A stretch of DNA of 64,000 bases from Consotaella salsifontis (lineage in GTDB: Bacteria > Pseudomonadota > Alphaproteobacteria > Rhizobiales > Rhizobiaceae), in contig NZ_FUXL01000016.1 in the NCBI RefSeq assembly GCF_900167365.1, positions 1 to 64,000 on the forward strand, written 5' to 3'. The notes beneath the pieces were generated by a model, which made no database searches, was not told where the DNA came from, and saw only the letters and a program-made list of their open reading frames with translations. Numbering within the stretch: the stretch's first letter is position 1; each line of letters opens with the position of its first letter. The position numbers were made by a program, and so were the translations under genes. Below, in pieces: positions 54,018 through 64,000 of the stretch.

Positions 54018-55180
54018 CCACCATTGCCTTCATTGTCGGCGAGGAATCGGGAGATCGCCTGGGGGCCGATCTCATTCGTGCCCTCAGGCACCGCCTACCG
54101 GATTTTCGTCCCATCGGGCTTGGTGGCGAGGCGATGGCCGGGGAGGGAGTGACCAGTCTTTTTGATATCTCCGAACTCTCGATCATCGGCATCGGAGCAG
54201 TTCTGGCCCGCTTGCCGCAGCTTCTGGTCCGCATACGACAGACTGCCGACTGGGTGGTCGAACAACGGCCCGATGCGCTTGTGATCATCGACAGTCCGGA
54301 TTTTTCACACCGCGTGGCGCGGCAGGTGAGAGCGAGGAATCCGCGCATTCCCATCATCAACTACATGCCGCCGACCGTATGGGCCTGGCGGCCGAGACGG
54401 GCGGCCAAGATGCGCCCCTATGTCGACCACGCTATATGTGCGCTGCCCTTCGAGCCTTCCGTACTCGCGGAGCTCGGCGGCCCGCCGGCGACCTATGTCG
54501 GTCATCCACTGGTTTATGAGCCGCATCTGCAAGAGATCGCGGCTCGCGTCGAGCGAGAAGGACCCTGCGCTCCCGCATCTCCACCGCGGCTCGTCGTCCT
54601 TCCCGGCTCGCGGCGCGGAGAAATCCGCCGTCTCGGCGCGATCTTCGGCCAGACCCTGAGCCTCGTGAAAACGTGGCGCCCAGACCTCGATGCGGTTTTG
54701 CCGACTTTGCCGCGCCGACGAAAAGAGGTCGAGACAGCCATCTCTGATTGGCCGTACAAGCCGCCCATCGTCATTGATGAGGAGGCCAAGTGGCGAGCGT
54801 TTGCCAATGCCGATGCGGCGCTGGCGGCATCCGGTACGGTATCGCTGGAACTCGCGCTGGCTGATGTCCCGATGGTCCTCGCGTATCGCCTCGACCCGGT
54901 CGGCTATCATCTGCGGCATCTCGTCACAGCCTGGACGGCTGCGCTTCCGAACTTCATCGCCGGCCATCCTCTGGTGCCGGAACATTTTCATGAATTCGCG
55001 CGCCCTGAAACCATGGCGCGCCGGTTGATGCGCCTGATTGAGACGACACCGGAGCGAGCCGCACAGGTCGCAGGATTTGCGGAGATTCGCCGGCGGATGC
55101 ATGTCGAGCGGCCTCCCGGCGAGGCGGCGGCGGAAATCGTCCTCGACTGCATCGAAAGAAACCAGTCGCGCCCCCAATAA
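54014..55180 (+). CDS. lpxB: Lipid-A-disaccharide synthase
   Basis: A 388-residue GT-B glycosyltransferase joining lipid X to UDP-2,3-diacylglucosamine. The N-terminal EESGDRLGADLI and IDSPDFSHRVAR near residue 96 are conserved, as are YMPPTVWAWRPRR near 117, LPGSRRGEIRR near 196 and ASGTVSLELAL near 275. It is the last gene of the lipid A run and converges on gltA. Confidence 0.96.
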   Translation: MTTIAFIVGEESGDRLGADLIRALRHRLPDFRPIGLGGEAMAGEGVTSLFDISELSIIGIGAVLARLPQLLVRIRQTADWVVEQRPDALVIIDSPDFSHRVARQVRARNPRIPIINYMPPTVWAWRPRRAAKMRPYVDHAICALPFEPSVLAELGGPPATYVGHPLVYEPHLQEIAARVEREGPCAPASPPRLVVLPGSRRGEIRRLGAIFGQTLSLVKTWRPDLDAVLPTLPRRRKEVETAISDWPYKPPIVIDEEAKWRAFANADAALAASGTVSLELALADVPMVLAYRLDPVGYHLRHLVTAWTAALPNFIAGHPLVPEHFHEFARPETMARRLMRLIETTPERAAQVAGFAEIRRRMHVERPPGEAAAEIVLDCIERNQSRPQ

Positions 55181-55203
55181 AAACGGGCGCCCAGGGCGCC
55201 CGT
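55174..55203 (-). terminator. Intrinsic terminator for gltA
   Basis: ACGGGCGCC (55183-55191) and GGCGCCCGT (55195-55203) form a nine-base stem with a three-base loop. Read on the minus strand it is followed by TTTTTATT, a good T-run, 29 bases after the gltA stop. The same stem could also end lpxB transcripts on the plus strand, though without a T-run. Confidence 0.8.
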
Positions 55204-55232
55204 CAGTTGGGGGTATGCCGGAAGCGCTCGTG

Positions 55233-56522
55233 TCAGCGCTTCTCCACCGCCACGTAGTCGCGCTGCGGAGCGCCGGTGTAGAGCTGGCGCGGACGTCCGA
55301 TGCGCTGATGCGGGTCCTCGATCATTTCCTTCCACTGTGCGATCCAGCCAACGGTACGTGCCAGCGCGAAGAGCACGGTGAACATGTTGGTCGGGAAGCC
55401 GAGTGCCTTCAGCGTGATACCCGAGTAGAAGTCAACGTTCGGATAGAGCTTCTTCTCGACGAAGTACTCATCGTGAAGGGCAATGTGCTCCAGCTCCATC
55501 GCGACTTCCAGAAGCGGATCGTCCTTGATGCCTAGTTCGTCGAGCACTTCATGACAGGTCTGCTGCATGATTTTGGCGCGCGGATCGTAATTCTTATAGA
55601 CTCGGTGGCCGAAGCCCATGAGGCGGAAGGGATCGTTCTTGTCCTTTGCCCGAGCGATGTATTCCGGGATGCGATCCTTGGTGCCGATCTCCATCAGCAT
55701 GTTGAGCGCGGCCTCGTTGGCACCGCCATGGGCGGGGCCCCAAAGGCACGCGATGCCCGCGGCAATGCACGCGAAGGGGTTGGCGCCCGAAGAGCCTGCA
55801 AGGCGAACGGTCGAGGTCGAGGCATTCTGCTCATGATCGGCGTGAAGGATGAAGATCCGGTCCATCGCGCGCGCCAGCACCGGGTTCACCTTGTAGGGCT
55901 CACACGGCACCGAGAAGCACATGTGCAGGAAGTTCTCGGCGTAGGACAGCTCATTGCGCGGGTAAACGAAGGGCTGGCCGATATGATACTTGTAGGCCAT
56001 GGCAGCCAGGGTCGGCATCTTGGCGATCATGCGGAGCGATGCCACCATCCGCTGATGCGGATCGGAGATGTCGATGGAGTCATGATAGAAGGCCGAGAGC
56101 GCGCCGACTGAACCGACCATCACCGCCATCGGGTGAGCATCCCGGCGGAAACCGCTGTAGAATCGCGACATCTGCTCGTGGATCATCGTGTGATGGGTCA
56201 CACGGTATTCGAAGTCTTCCATCTCACGGGCGGTGGGCAGCTCGCCGTACAGCAGGAGATAGCAGGTTTCGAGGTAATGCCCTTCTTCCGCGAGTTGTTC
56301 GATCGGGTAGCCGCGATGAAGGAGAACACCCTTCTCGCCGTCGATATAGGTGATCTGCGACTCGCACGAAGCCGTCGACGTAAAGCCGGGGTCGAAGGTA
56401 AAAGCCCCGGTGTCCTTATACAGCGTCGTGATGTCGATGACGTCCGGGCCGATGGTCCCCTGCTGGATAGAAAACTCGACGTTCTTCCCGCCAACTTGCA
56501 GCGTGGCTGATTGCTTCGGCAT
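55233..56522 (-). CDS. gltA: Citrate synthase
   Basis: A 429-residue type II (hexameric-type) citrate synthase condensing acetyl-CoA and oxaloacetate. Active-site residues are in [11 protein letters not shown] (His near 270), [15 protein letters not shown] (His near 310) and NVDFYSG (Asp near 365). The Cys4-like N-terminal beta domain with [14 protein letters not shown] is typical of Gram-negative enzymes. AAGGGGA lies six bases ahead of ATG 56522. It is downstream of gltX on the same strand with a 150-base gap. Confidence 0.97.
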   Translation of the reverse strand: MPKQSATLQVGGKNVEFSIQQGTIGPDVIDITTLYKDTGAFTFDPGFTSTASCESQITYIDGEKGVLLHRGYPIEQLAEEGHYLETCYLLLYGELPTAREMEDFEYRVTHHTMIHEQMSRFYSGFRRDAHPMAVMVGSVGALSAFYHDSIDISDPHQRMVASLRMIAKMPTLAAMAYKYHIGQPFVYPRNELSYAENFLHMCFSVPCEPYKVNPVLARAMDRIFILHADHEQNASTSTVRLAGSSGANPFACIAAGIACLWGPAHGGANEAALNMLMEIGTKDRIPEYIARAKDKNDPFRLMGFGHRVYKNYDPRAKIMQQTCHEVLDELGIKDDPLLEVAMELEHIALHDEYFVEKKLYPNVDFYSGITLKALGFPTNMFTVLFALARTVGWIAQWKEMIEDPHQRIGRPRQLYTGAPQRDYVAVEKR

Positions 56523-56672
56523 ATGTTTCCCCTTCTTCAAGAGCCGGGACCGGCTGGCCGCGGAACGGAGCGATTTGCTGCCGATTTTGGGTACCGCAAA
56601 GCGCTGTAAGTCACAAGTTTTGCAGCGCACAAGACGAGCCGGCGCCCGCGAGCGCCGAAGCTCACATTTAGA

Positions 56673-58094
56673 TCACTTTATCTGATCGTGTAGACGCCCG
56701 AGCGCTTCTTCGCGTCCGAGAACAGCTAGAACATCGAAGACCCCGGGCGACGTAGTTCGGCCCGTGAGCGCGGCCCGGAGCGGCTGTGCCGCCTTGCCAA
56801 GCTTCAACCCGTTCTTCTCGGCGAAATCGCGAACGAGGCCTTCCAGCGTTGGTGCAGACCAGTCCGATGCCGAAGCAAGAACCGCAGCGAGTTCGACAAG
56901 CAGAGCGCGACCCTCATCGGTGAGAAGAGCCGCTGCCTTCTCGTCGAGCGACAGGGGCCGCTCCGCGAACAAAAAGGCAGCACCGTCGGCGAGTTCCACC
57001 AGCGTTTTCGCCCGGTCTTTCAACCCAGGCATCGCCGCCAGAAGTTGGGCGCGTACGAAGGCGTCGTCCCTTCCTTTCAGGATAACGCCGTTGGGTAGGA
57101 AATCCCGCTCGACCATCAGCGTCTCGACAAGATCGGTATCGCTCGACGCGCGAATCCAGTGACCGTTCAGCGCCTCCAGCTTGGCGAAGTCGAAGCGTGC
57201 CGCGCCCTTGTTGACATCCACGATGTCGAACCATGAAACCATGTCCTCGGTGGACATGATCTCGTCGTCGCCGTGGCTCCAGCCGAGGCGCGCGAGATAG
57301 TTGCGCAGCGCCACTGGCAGATAGCCCATCCCACGATAGGCCTCGACCCCCAGCGCGCCATGCCGCTTCGACAGTTTGGCGCCATCCGGTCCGTGGATGA
57401 GGGGGATGTGGGCCATCTGCGGCACCGGCCAACTCATGGCGTCATAGATGAGCGTCTGGCGCGCGGCGTTGGTCAGATGGTCGTCGCCACGGATGATGTG
57501 GGTCACGCCCATGTCATGATCGTCCACAACGACCGCCAACATATAGGTGGGCGTGCCGTCCGAACGCAGCAGGACCAGATCGTCTAGATCCTTGTTCGGG
57601 AAGCGAATCTCGCCCTGAACCATGTCCTGGACATGGGTTTCGCCGTCGAGAGGCGCCTTGAGCCGAATAACCGGCTTTACGCCTTCTGGCGCCTCGGACG
57701 GATCACGGTCGCGCCAGCGTCCGTCATAGCGGGGAGGCCGCTTCTCGGCCCGCGCCCGCTCGCGCATCTCTTCCAGTTCCTCGCTGGTGGCGTAGCAGTA
57801 GTAGGCGCGTCCACGACGAACCAGTTCTTCCGCCACCTCGCGATGGCGCGGCGCGCGCTCGAACTGCGAGATCGGCGCCTCGTCCGCATCGAGCCCGAGC
57901 CAGGCGAGGCCGTCGATGATCGCCTGAACAGCCTCGGGCGTATAGCGCTCGCGGTCTGTATCCTCGATGCGCAGCAGCATCTTGCCGCCCTTGCCACGCG
58001 CATAAAGCCAGTTGAAGAGTGCGGTACGCGCACCACCGATGTGCAGATAACCAGTCGGAGAGGGCGCAAAACGGGTCACAACGCGATCTGGCAT
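56673..58094 (-). CDS. gltX: Glutamate-tRNA ligase
   Basis: A 473-residue class I aminoacyl-tRNA synthetase. The HIGH-type motif appears as YLHIGGART near residues 16-24 and the KMSKS-type motif as KLSKRHG near residue 244. The FAPSPTG N-terminus is characteristic. ATG 58094 follows GGAGG by seven bases; the frame upstream to 58187 is open but unlike the family. Many Hyphomicrobiales carry two gltX genes, one acting on tRNA-Gln; which this is cannot be told here. Confidence 0.95.
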   Translation of the reverse strand: MPDRVVTRFAPSPTGYLHIGGARTALFNWLYARGKGGKMLLRIEDTDRERYTPEAVQAIIDGLAWLGLDADEAPISQFERAPRHREVAEELVRRGRAYYCYATSEELEEMRERARAEKRPPRYDGRWRDRDPSEAPEGVKPVIRLKAPLDGETHVQDMVQGEIRFPNKDLDDLVLLRSDGTPTYMLAVVVDDHDMGVTHIIRGDDHLTNAARQTLIYDAMSWPVPQMAHIPLIHGPDGAKLSKRHGALGVEAYRGMGYLPVALRNYLARLGWSHGDDEIMSTEDMVSWFDIVDVNKGAARFDFAKLEALNGHWIRASSDTDLVETLMVERDFLPNGVILKGRDDAFVRAQLLAAMPGLKDRAKTLVELADGAAFLFAERPLSLDEKAAALLTDEGRALLVELAAVLASASDWSAPTLEGLVRDFAEKNGLKLGKAAQPLRAALTGRTTSPGVFDVLAVLGREEALGRLHDQIK

Positions 58095-58201
58095 CGCGAG
58101 ACCTCCAGTTGAATGAGAAAAGCGTATCCGATCTTCTCGGATCAGATTTGATGTCGCGGTGTGTATCATAGGCCCGGAAAGACACAAGGCAGCAGAAGCC
58201 G

Positions 58202-60562
58202 ATGCGGACCGCTGAAACCCAAAGACATGCGGCAGAGCATCGGCGACCGATCTTCACCCGCCGCTATGCGCCACGCGGTGGCTCGTCTGATGAGGAGGGT
58301 GACGGCAGGCAGGGCTGGGCGGCGGTGCTTGGCGGCTGGATGGAGGCCGAGTCGGCGGCGCGCAGTGGCTTCTTCCTCCTTCCGATCGGCCTGATCCTCG
58401 GGGTCCTCCTAACTTATTGCGGCATGCCGCGGTGGCCCTACGCCGTCAGCTTCGCCCTCGCTGCGGCTCTCCTTCTCCTGAGCCACAGGCTTCAACGCCC
58501 GCTCGCCAGAACCTTGGCCACGCTCGCGGCCTCGATGATGCTGGGCAACGGACTTGCGGTGCACGAACTCGCAACGGTCGAGACGACAGTTCTTTCCGGT
58601 GAGGTTACGACCCGGATCGAGGGCAAGGTGATCTGGCGCGACCGCGACGATCGTGATCGCGTCCGATACCGGGTGCGTGTCATCTCGACGGAACGACCGC
58701 GCTTGAGTCGCCCTCCGGAAGAGGCGCAGATCCTGGTGGCGGCGAAGCATTCGGAGCTCGCGGTCGGGCAGACCTATCGCGGGCTGGTGCGCCTCAAGCC
58801 CCCGTCCGGCCCCGCGCTTCCGGGCTCCTATGATTTTGCCTTCACGCCCTTCTTCGAAGGCCTCGGCGCCTATGGCTACGCCTTGGGCGCTCCGGAGCCG
58901 CCAACCGGAGATGCGGAACTGGACCTCGCGCTTCGACTGACTCGTCTGCGCCTGGCGATCTCCGATCATATCCGCTCCATCCTGCCGGACGAGTCCGGCG
59001 GCGTCGCAGCGGCCATCGTCACGGGCGAGCGATCCGGCATCTCCGATCGCGTCGACAACTGGCTTCGCCAAAGCGGGCTGTCTCACCTGTTGGCGATTTC
59101 CGGCCTGCACATGGCTCTCGTCGCAGGTTTTGCCCTGACGCTGACGCGCGCGGCGCTGGTCGCCATTCCGGGACTGCCGCTACGACATCCCATCAAGAAG
59201 TGGGCGGCCGGGGTCGCCCTGATCGTCGCCGGTCTTTACCTCCTCATATCAGGAGCGAACGTGGCGACGCAGCGGGCTTTCGTCATGCTCGCGATCATGC
59301 TTCTCGCCGTGCTTTTCGACCGGCCCGCGATCACGTCCCGCAATGTCGCGTTGGCCGCCATGATCGTTGTTGCGATGACGCCGCACGCCGTGATGACGGC
59401 AAGCTTCCAGATGTCCTTCTCGGCGACGATCGCTTTGGTCGGGGCCTACGGCACCTTCACGCACCGTTCCCGATCGTCCGGAAGACGCGGAATTGCGATC
59501 AAAGCATCCTATTCCGTCGTGCTATTCTTCGCCGGGATCGCCATATCGTCGATCCTCGCCAGCCTCGCCACCGCCCCTTACTCAGCCTATCACTTCCAGA
59601 GAATCGTGCCGCTCGGCCTCATCGCCAATCTCCTCGTTTTGCCGGTCTTCAGCCTCTGGATCATGCCCCTTGCGCTCCTCGGCATGGTCTCGATGCCGTT
59701 CGGTCTCGATGCGATGTTCTTCCGCCTCGTGGGACAAGGCCTCGAACTCGTATTCCGCATGGCACAGATGGTCTCCGACACCATCCCGACCTACGACACC
59801 GGACTTGTTCCGCCGCTCACGCTTCTGTTGCTGACGGCCTCGCTGCTCGCCGCCTGCCTGCTCGTGAGCGGACTGCGCCTCGTCGCGATCCCGCTCGCTT
59901 TCACGGGCTTGATCATCGCGCGAACGGGACCGCCGCCACCGGAGTTGTTGATCTTCGAGGACGGCAAGGAAATCGCGCTGGTCGACGAGGACGGCGGGCT
60001 CTCCTTCCGCAAGAAGCGGCCCAACACATTCGTTGCGGACCAATGGCGCAAGGCGCTGGCGAGCGGCGAAGGGGCTACGCGGGAGCCTGGGTTCATCTGC
60101 GATGACCATGTCTGTCAGGGAAAAACTCGCAGCGGCCTGAGGGTCTTTTGGACCGACGACTACAAGCTCACCGGCCGCGCCTGCGACGAAAGCGATGTCG
60201 CGATCGTCGCCAGAGCGATCAACCTTAAGGTTTGTCGCTCGGGAGCGGCTCTGGCGACACTCAAGACCTTGCGCGAGAGCGGCTCGCTTTCGGTGTCGCG
60301 GGACGGACCCAAGGGCAGGGCGCTCGTTACGCCCGCCATAACGAACCCGGTTTCGGACTGGAACGCTCACCGCCTGGCGCCGTGGCCGGAGCGCTGGCAA
60401 CGAAGCCAATCCAAGGATGACGCCGGCCCGTCGGTTCCTCACGAGGAGCATCCGTCTCGCGACACGGAGAACGGCGGGAGCGATGCAAGTCCATCCAAAG
60501 CGCCGGGTAGGGGCAATCGAACGCCGGGCGAGCCGACAGCGGATCAGGAGCAGGACCGTTAG
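58202..60562 (+). CDS. comEC: ComEC/Rec2-family membrane protein
   Basis: A 786-residue polytopic membrane protein related to the DNA-uptake channel ComEC. An N-terminal DUF4131-like region (about residues 55-230) with an OB-type core is followed by the Competence domain with many helices (about 260-585), including [20 protein letters not shown] near residue 290. The C-terminal region lies where a metallo-beta-lactamase-like domain is found in Bacillus ComEC, but the HxHxDH zinc motif is missing. A polar, low-complexity tail of about 70 residues ends it. Gene order gltX-comEC-lexA is typical. No other competence genes are nearby. Confidence 0.9.
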   Translation: MRTAETQRHAAEHRRPIFTRRYAPRGGSSDEEGDGRQGWAAVLGGWMEAESAARSGFFLLPIGLILGVLLTYCGMPRWPYAVSFALAAALLLLSHRLQRPLARTLATLAASMMLGNGLAVHELATVETTVLSGEVTTRIEGKVIWRDRDDRDRVRYRVRVISTERPRLSRPPEEAQILVAAKHSELAVGQTYRGLVRLKPPSGPALPGSYDFAFTPFFEGLGAYGYALGAPEPPTGDAELDLALRLTRLRLAISDHIRSILPDESGGVAAAIVTGERSGISDRVDNWLRQSGLSHLLAISGLHMALVAGFALTLTRAALVAIPGLPLRHPIKKWAAGVALIVAGLYLLISGANVATQRAFVMLAIMLLAVLFDRPAITSRNVALAAMIVVAMTPHAVMTASFQMSFSATIALVGAYGTFTHRSRSSGRRGIAIKASYSVVLFFAGIAISSILASLATAPYSAYHFQRIVPLGLIANLLVLPVFSLWIMPLALLGMVSMPFGLDAMFFRLVGQGLELVFRMAQMVSDTIPTYDTGLVPPLTLLLLTASLLAACLLVSGLRLVAIPLAFTGLIIARTGPPPPELLIFEDGKEIALVDEDGGLSFRKKRPNTFVADQWRKALASGEGATREPGFICDDHVCQGKTRSGLRVFWTDDYKLTGRACDESDVAIVARAINLKVCRSGAALATLKTLRESGSLSVSRDGPKGRALVTPAITNPVSDWNAHRLAPWPERWQRSQSKDDAGPSVPHEEHPSRDTENGGSDASPSKAPGRGNRTPGEPTADQEQDR

Positions 60563-60564
60563 GT

Positions 60565-61311
60565 TCAGTACCGCCGAATAAGTCCCACCAGTCTGCCCTG
60601 AACCTTCACCCGCTCCGCGCCGAAGATGCGCGTTTCATAGGCCGGGTTGGCGGCTTCGAGAGCGATGCGGTCGCCGCGCCGCCGAAAGCGCTTCAACGTC
60701 GCCTCTTCGTCGTCCACCAGAGCCACCACGATCTCGCCCGGCGTCGCGGTCTCTGTCCGGCGGATCACCACCGTATCGCCGTCGAGGATGCCCGCCTCCA
60801 CCATCGAATCGCCCTTCACCTCGAGAGCGTAATGTTCTCCTGATCCGACCATATCCGGCGGGAGAGGGATCGAGTGGGTCTGATGCTGGATCGCCGAGAT
60901 CGGCACGCCGGCGGCGATACGGCCCATGACCGGAATGCTGACAGGGCCATTTTCGGTTTCAGAGGCGAAGGCCGGGCGCCGCCCGGCGAGGGGAGCGACC
61001 CGCGGCGCGGGGGCGCTCACTTCGGTCCGGGAATCGCGGCTGCCTTCGATCACGCTTGGGGTGAACCCCGCCCGCGCTTTGGCCGCCGGCGGCATCGAGT
61101 CCGGCAGCTTCAGAACCTCCAGCGCGCGCGCTCGGTTTGGCAGACGGCGGATGAAGCCGCGTTCCTCCAGGGCCGTGATCAACCGGTGGATGCCGGATTT
61201 CGACCGCAGATCGAGTGCATCCTTCATCTCGTCGAACGAGGGTGGGATGCCTTCCTCCTTCAACCGCTGATGGATGAACATCAGCAGGTCGTGCTGCTTG
61301 CGCGTCAGCAT
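60565..61311 (-). CDS. lexA: SOS repressor LexA
   Basis: A 248-residue autocleaving repressor of the DNA-damage response. The winged-helix DNA-binding domain covers residues 1-70 ([21 protein letters not shown] is the recognition region). The Ala134-Gly135 cleavage site lies in GRIAAGVP, and the catalytic dyad is Ser169 (GDSM) and Lys207 (ATLKRF). The linker of about 50 residues is longer than in Escherichia coli, as usual in this group. AAGGA lies nine bases ahead of ATG 61311. The stop is three bases from the convergent comEC stop. Its own promoter carries a LexA box. Confidence 0.97.
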   Translation of the reverse strand: MLTRKQHDLLMFIHQRLKEEGIPPSFDEMKDALDLRSKSGIHRLITALEERGFIRRLPNRARALEVLKLPDSMPPAAKARAGFTPSVIEGSRDSRTEVSAPAPRVAPLAGRRPAFASETENGPVSIPVMGRIAAGVPISAIQHQTHSIPLPPDMVGSGEHYALEVKGDSMVEAGILDGDTVVIRRTETATPGEIVVALVDDEEATLKRFRRRGDRIALEAANPAYETRIFGAERVKVQGRLVGLIRRY

Positions 61312-61345
61312 CGCGGCGAATCCTTTGCGAAACAAAACCTGAACA

Positions 61346-61374
61346 GATCTAGCTGTTCCAGTTGTGTTCCGCAA
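61346..61374 (-). promoter_or_regulatory. lexA promoter with an overlapping SOS box
   Basis: On the minus strand TTGCGG (61369-61374) and TAGATC (61346-61351) are 17 bases apart. Within this spacer, 61355-61369 reads GTTC-N7-GTTC on the plus strand (GAAC-N7-GAAC on the minus), the exact alphaproteobacterial LexA-binding consensus. LexA bound there would block RNA polymerase, giving autoregulation. The box is 44 bases upstream of the lexA ATG. A further inverted pair GAACAG-N6-CTGTTC (61341-61358) overlaps it. Confidence 0.85.
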
Positions 61375-61397
61375 GAGAGTCGCGGCGGTTCAGGGGA

Positions 61398-62600
61398 TCA
61401 ATCGAGCGGCAGATAAAGGCACGGCTCCCCGGCCTCGGCGGCGGCGGCCGAGATCGGCCTCATCAGCAGCGCGGAGGCTTCGGCGTAGACGGAAAGGAGC
61501 GACGAGTCCTGGCGGTCCAGTGGAAAGACCCGGACCTCGCCATCCACTTCAGTCGTCGTGGCACGAATGAAGTCCGACCGGGCTCCGTTGGCGCGGACGG
61601 GCGCACCGAGGCGCCCCTTCTGCAGGCCTTGCCGCGCGGAGCGTCCGGCCAGCCGCTCGATGAGAGGCTTCAGGAAAAGCGTCGAGGAAACGAGGCTTGA
61701 TGCAGGATTGCCCGGCAGGCCGATCAGCCGCGTTTTACCGAGGCGCCCGGTCATGATCGGTTTTCCCGGCCGCATGGCGACCTTCCAGAAACCCAATTCA
61801 ACGCCTTTGGCGGCATAGACCTCGCCGATGTGATCATGATCGCCGACCGAGACGCCGCCGATGGTCACGAGAATGTCGACACCCTCGTCGAGACCGCGCT
61901 GAACACGCTGACCGATGACCTCGGGATCATCCGGCGCGATGCCGTAGTCGAGAGCCTCGCCGCCAGCCGCGCGCACGATCGCGGCGACGCCATAGCCGTT
62001 GGACGCGACGATCTGGGATGGGCCAACGGGCGCGCCGGGAGGCACCAGCTCGTCGCCCGTGGCGAGAATCGCGACGCGCGGTCGTTCGCGAACCGGCAGG
62101 ACAGGGTATCCGCCGCTCGCGGCAAGCGCGAGGGCTCCGGGGCGCAGTAGAGTTCCTGCGGAAAGGAGAAGCTGACCTTCCGAAAAATCCGCTCCGGCGC
62201 GCCTGATATGAAGGTTGGCCCGGAGCGCCGACGTCGCCTTTAGTCTCCCATCGGGAAGGCGCTCGGCATCCTCCTGAACGAGGATGGTGTCCGCGCCCGC
62301 CGGCACGGGCGCTCCGGTGAAGATGCGGACGGCCTCGCCGGGAACGATCGCGCGCTCGAAAGCGCGTCCCGCGGCCGACTCACCAACGACGGCGACGGAT
62401 TTACCAGGATCAGAAAGGTCTTCGGCGCGGAGCGCGTAGCCATCCATGGCCGAGGCGTCGAAGCTCGGTTGCGTCCGCTTGGCGATCAAGTCTTCCGCAA
62501 GAACGCGCCCAAGCGCTTCGTGCAAGGGAATGTCATCGACGCCGCCCAGCGGTTCTACGCCTTCGAGCAGCCGCTCCAATGCCTCATCGACAGAGATCAT
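61398..62600 (-). CDS. moeA: Molybdopterin molybdenumtransferase MoeA
   Basis: A 400-residue enzyme inserting molybdate into adenylylated molybdopterin to give Moco. The conserved [15 protein letters not shown] segment is near residue 55, the MoCF-like domain with [13 protein letters not shown] near residue 240, and [12 protein letters not shown] near 315. The ATG at 62600 overlaps the moaC stop as ATGA; upstream sequence in frame is antisense-like to moaC. It is the last gene of trpD-trpC-moaC-moeA before the separate lexA promoter. Confidence 0.95.
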   Translation of the reverse strand: MISVDEALERLLEGVEPLGGVDDIPLHEALGRVLAEDLIAKRTQPSFDASAMDGYALRAEDLSDPGKSVAVVGESAAGRAFERAIVPGEAVRIFTGAPVPAGADTILVQEDAERLPDGRLKATSALRANLHIRRAGADFSEGQLLLSAGTLLRPGALALAASGGYPVLPVRERPRVAILATGDELVPPGAPVGPSQIVASNGYGVAAIVRAAGGEALDYGIAPDDPEVIGQRVQRGLDEGVDILVTIGGVSVGDHDHIGEVYAAKGVELGFWKVAMRPGKPIMTGRLGKTRLIGLPGNPASSLVSSTLFLKPLIERLAGRSARQGLQKGRLGAPVRANGARSDFIRATTTEVDGEVRVFPLDRQDSSLLSVYAEASALLMRPISAAAAEAGEPCLYLPLD

Positions 62601-63094
62601 TCGTCTTGTCCCGCAGTCCAATGCCCTGATTTGCCACCCGCTTTTTCCAGAAGGCGGATTCCGGTGATGCTCATGCCTCGATCGACGGCTTTCGCCATGT
62701 CGTAGACGGTGAGGCAAGCGACGGAGACGGCCGTCAACGCCTCCATTTCGATGCCGGTCTTGCCGGACACCTTGGCCGTTGCGGTGACGCGCACGCCGGG
62801 CAGTGCCGGTTCCGGCAGGAGATCGACCTTAACCGACGTCAGCATCAGGGGATGGCAGAGCGGGATGAGATCCGACGTTCGCTTGGCCGCCATGATACCG
62901 GCGATTCGGGCGGCCGCGAGAACGTCTCCCTTGGCCGCGTCGCCGGAAACAATGAGCGCCAGGGTCTCCGGCTTCATCAGGACGAGCCCCTCGGCGCGGG
63001 CGACGCGATCGGTTTCGGCCTTGGCTCCGACGTCGACCATGCGGGCCTCGCCGCGCTCGTCGACGTGTGTCAGGCGATTGTCAGACTGGCTCAT
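62597..63094 (-). CDS. moaC: Cyclic pyranopterin monophosphate synthase MoaC
   Basis: A 165-residue enzyme that, after MoaA, forms cyclic pyranopterin monophosphate, the first stable Moco intermediate. Conserved segments are [17 protein letters not shown] near residue 18, the [13 protein letters not shown] motif near residue 72 and [21 protein letters not shown] near 113. Start and stop overlap trpC and moeA by four bases each (ATGA), so the three genes are translationally coupled. Confidence 0.96.
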   Translation of the reverse strand: MSQSDNRLTHVDERGEARMVDVGAKAETDRVARAEGLVLMKPETLALIVSGDAAKGDVLAAARIAGIMAAKRTSDLIPLCHPLMLTSVKVDLLPEPALPGVRVTATAKVSGKTGIEMEALTAVSVACLTVYDMAKAVDRGMSITGIRLLEKAGGKSGHWTAGQDE

Positions 63095-63900
63095 GCGTTT
63101 GTGGCTCCGGCTTCGTCCTTCAGAAGGCGGATGGTTGCCGCCGTCACATCGTCCTGGCGCATCAGGCTCTCGCCGACCAGAAACGTTCGGATTCCGACAT
63201 GCGCCAGACGCTGGCAGTCCTCATGGGTGAAGATGCCGCTCTCGCCGACGACGAGGCGATCCTCGGGAACACGCCCAGCGAGCTGCTCCGCCGTTTCCAG
63301 CGATGTCTCAAAGGTGCGAAGGTTGCGGTTGTTGATGCCGACGAGCGGCGATTTCAGCTTCAGCGCGCGATCCAGTTCGGCGGCGTCGTGGACCTCCAGC
63401 AGAACGTCCATGCCAAATTCTATCGCCGCCGCCTCCAGTTCATGGGCGCAGGGATCGTCCACCGCGGCCATGATGATGAGAATCGCGTCGGCTCCCCAGG
63501 CGCGCGCCTCGACCACCTGATACGGATCGAACATGAAATCCTTGCGCAGCGCGGGCAGGCCGGTTGCCTCGCGCGCGGCCGTCAGGAACTCTGGCGCTCC
63601 CTGAAAGGATGGCGCATCGGTGAGGACGCTCAAGCAGGCGGCACCGCCCGCCTCGTACTGCCGCGCGAGGGCGGGGGGATCGAAGTCGGGCCGGATCAAG
63701 CCTTTGGATGGGCTCGCCTTCTTGACCTCCGCAATCAGTGCGAATCCGTCCGCCGAAGCGCGCCGCAGAGCGGCGGTAAATCCACGGACCGGCGCTTGTG
63801 CCTTGGCGCGCGCGTCAATCTCGGAGAGCGGCACCTGCGTCTTTGCGGCCGCAATCTCTTTGCGCTTGTAGGCCTCGATTCGCTTCAGGATGTCGCTCAA
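63091..63900 (-). CDS. trpC: Indole-3-glycerol phosphate synthase
   Basis: A 269-residue TIM-barrel enzyme of tryptophan synthesis closing the indole ring. Conserved segments include [18 protein letters not shown] near residue 56 (catalytic Lys and Glu), [12 protein letters not shown] near 118 and [12 protein letters not shown] near 185. The start is TTG 63900, overlapping the trpD stop as TTGA and preceded by GGAGGG about eight bases away. It is a stand-alone TrpC, not fused to TrpF. Confidence 0.96.
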   Translation of the reverse strand: MSDILKRIEAYKRKEIAAAKTQVPLSEIDARAKAQAPVRGFTAALRRASADGFALIAEVKKASPSKGLIRPDFDPPALARQYEAGGAACLSVLTDAPSFQGAPEFLTAAREATGLPALRKDFMFDPYQVVEARAWGADAILIIMAAVDDPCAHELEAAAIEFGMDVLLEVHDAAELDRALKLKSPLVGINNRNLRTFETSLETAEQLAGRVPEDRLVVGESGIFTHEDCQRLAHVGIRTFLVGESLMRQDDVTAATIRLLKDEAGATNA

Positions 63901-64000
63901 GCTCCGCCCTCCATCGGCTGATTGCTGGCCGCAACCAGTTTGGCAAGAACGTCTCTGGCCGCGCCGCTTTCGATCGAGCGCCGAGCGAGCGCCAGCCCTT
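63897..64000 (-). CDS. trpD: Anthranilate phosphoribosyltransferase, C-terminal end (partial)
   Basis: Only the last 34 codons or so lie in the window. The translated end reads [21 protein letters not shown] and then a short polar tail, which fits the C-terminal helix of TrpD. The TGA at 63897-63899 overlaps the trpC TTG start by three bases. The gene continues beyond the right-hand edge. Assignment rests on the short tail plus the usual trpD-trpC order. Confidence 0.75.
   Translation of the reverse strand, partial: GLALARRSIESGAARDVLAKLVAASNQPMEGGA

Overview
The window looks like chromosomal core DNA from an alphaproteobacterium of the order Hyphomicrobiales (Rhizobiales). The evidence is high G+C (roughly 60-65% by eye), gene orders typical of that order (sdhE-mfd; clpS-clpA; rpsB-tsf-pyrH-frr-uppS-cdsA-rseP-bamA-lpxD-fabZ-lpxA-lpxI-lpxB; trpD-trpC-moaC-moeA-lexA), and lineage-typical genes: phosphatidylcholine synthase, IalB-type protein, EipB, ATP12 chaperone, LpxI, and a GTTC-N7-GTTC LexA box. 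I cannot assign a genus; Aurantimonadaceae would fit but that is a guess. I saw no IS element, prophage, integron or CRISPR array.

Layout. 1-9.1 kb: a BetT-type BCCT transporter with a small possibly broken ORF behind it, a DUF4126 membrane protein, recG divergent from the coupled sdhE-mfd pair. 9.1-12.8 kb: a CARB/PSE-like class A beta-lactamase, an orphan YejA-type peptide-binding protein and an IalB-family protein with a strong terminator. 12.9-22.6 kb: hspQ, a UbiH-like hydroxylase, pcs, two small proteins (one a miniature GcrA-like protein), crcB, an RluC-type pseudouridine synthase, a HAD phosphatase, ATP12, a YaiI-family protein, a DMT exporter, glutathione-dependent formaldehyde dehydrogenase and lipB. 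22.8-36.8 kb: tRNA-Leu(GAG), mgtE, a DUF1624 membrane protein with a cysteine-rich tail, an aldo/keto reductase overlapping an MscS channel, YdcF, DUF599, DUF1489, a VWA-like/J-protein pair, a SPOR-tailed D,D-carboxypeptidase, and clpS-clpA. 36.9-41.5 kb: NUDIX, HIT, DUF482/GNAT, glycerophosphodiesterase-RidA and eipB. 41.6-55.2 kb: one long co-directional run for translation factors, UMP kinase, isoprenoid and phospholipid synthesis, site-2 protease, outer-membrane assembly and lipid A. 55.2-64 kb: gltA, gltX, comEC, lexA with its SOS promoter, moeA, moaC, trpC and the 3' end of trpD.

Functionally the window is dominated by housekeeping and envelope biogenesis. lpxD, fabZ, lpxA, lpxI and lpxB supply four of the early lipid A steps next to bamA; uppS, cdsA and rseP give the lipid carrier, CDP-diacylglycerol and an intramembrane protease; pcs, eipB, the carboxypeptidase and the IalB protein add envelope functions. 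Repair and proteolysis genes (recG, mfd, lexA, clpS, clpA, hspQ) are scattered between. The least explained items are the 75-residue GcrA-like protein, the VWA-like/J-domain membrane pair, the cysteine-rich tail of the DUF1624 protein, and several perfect inverted repeats in gene-free DNA (33484-33499, 29469-29491, 45027-45063).
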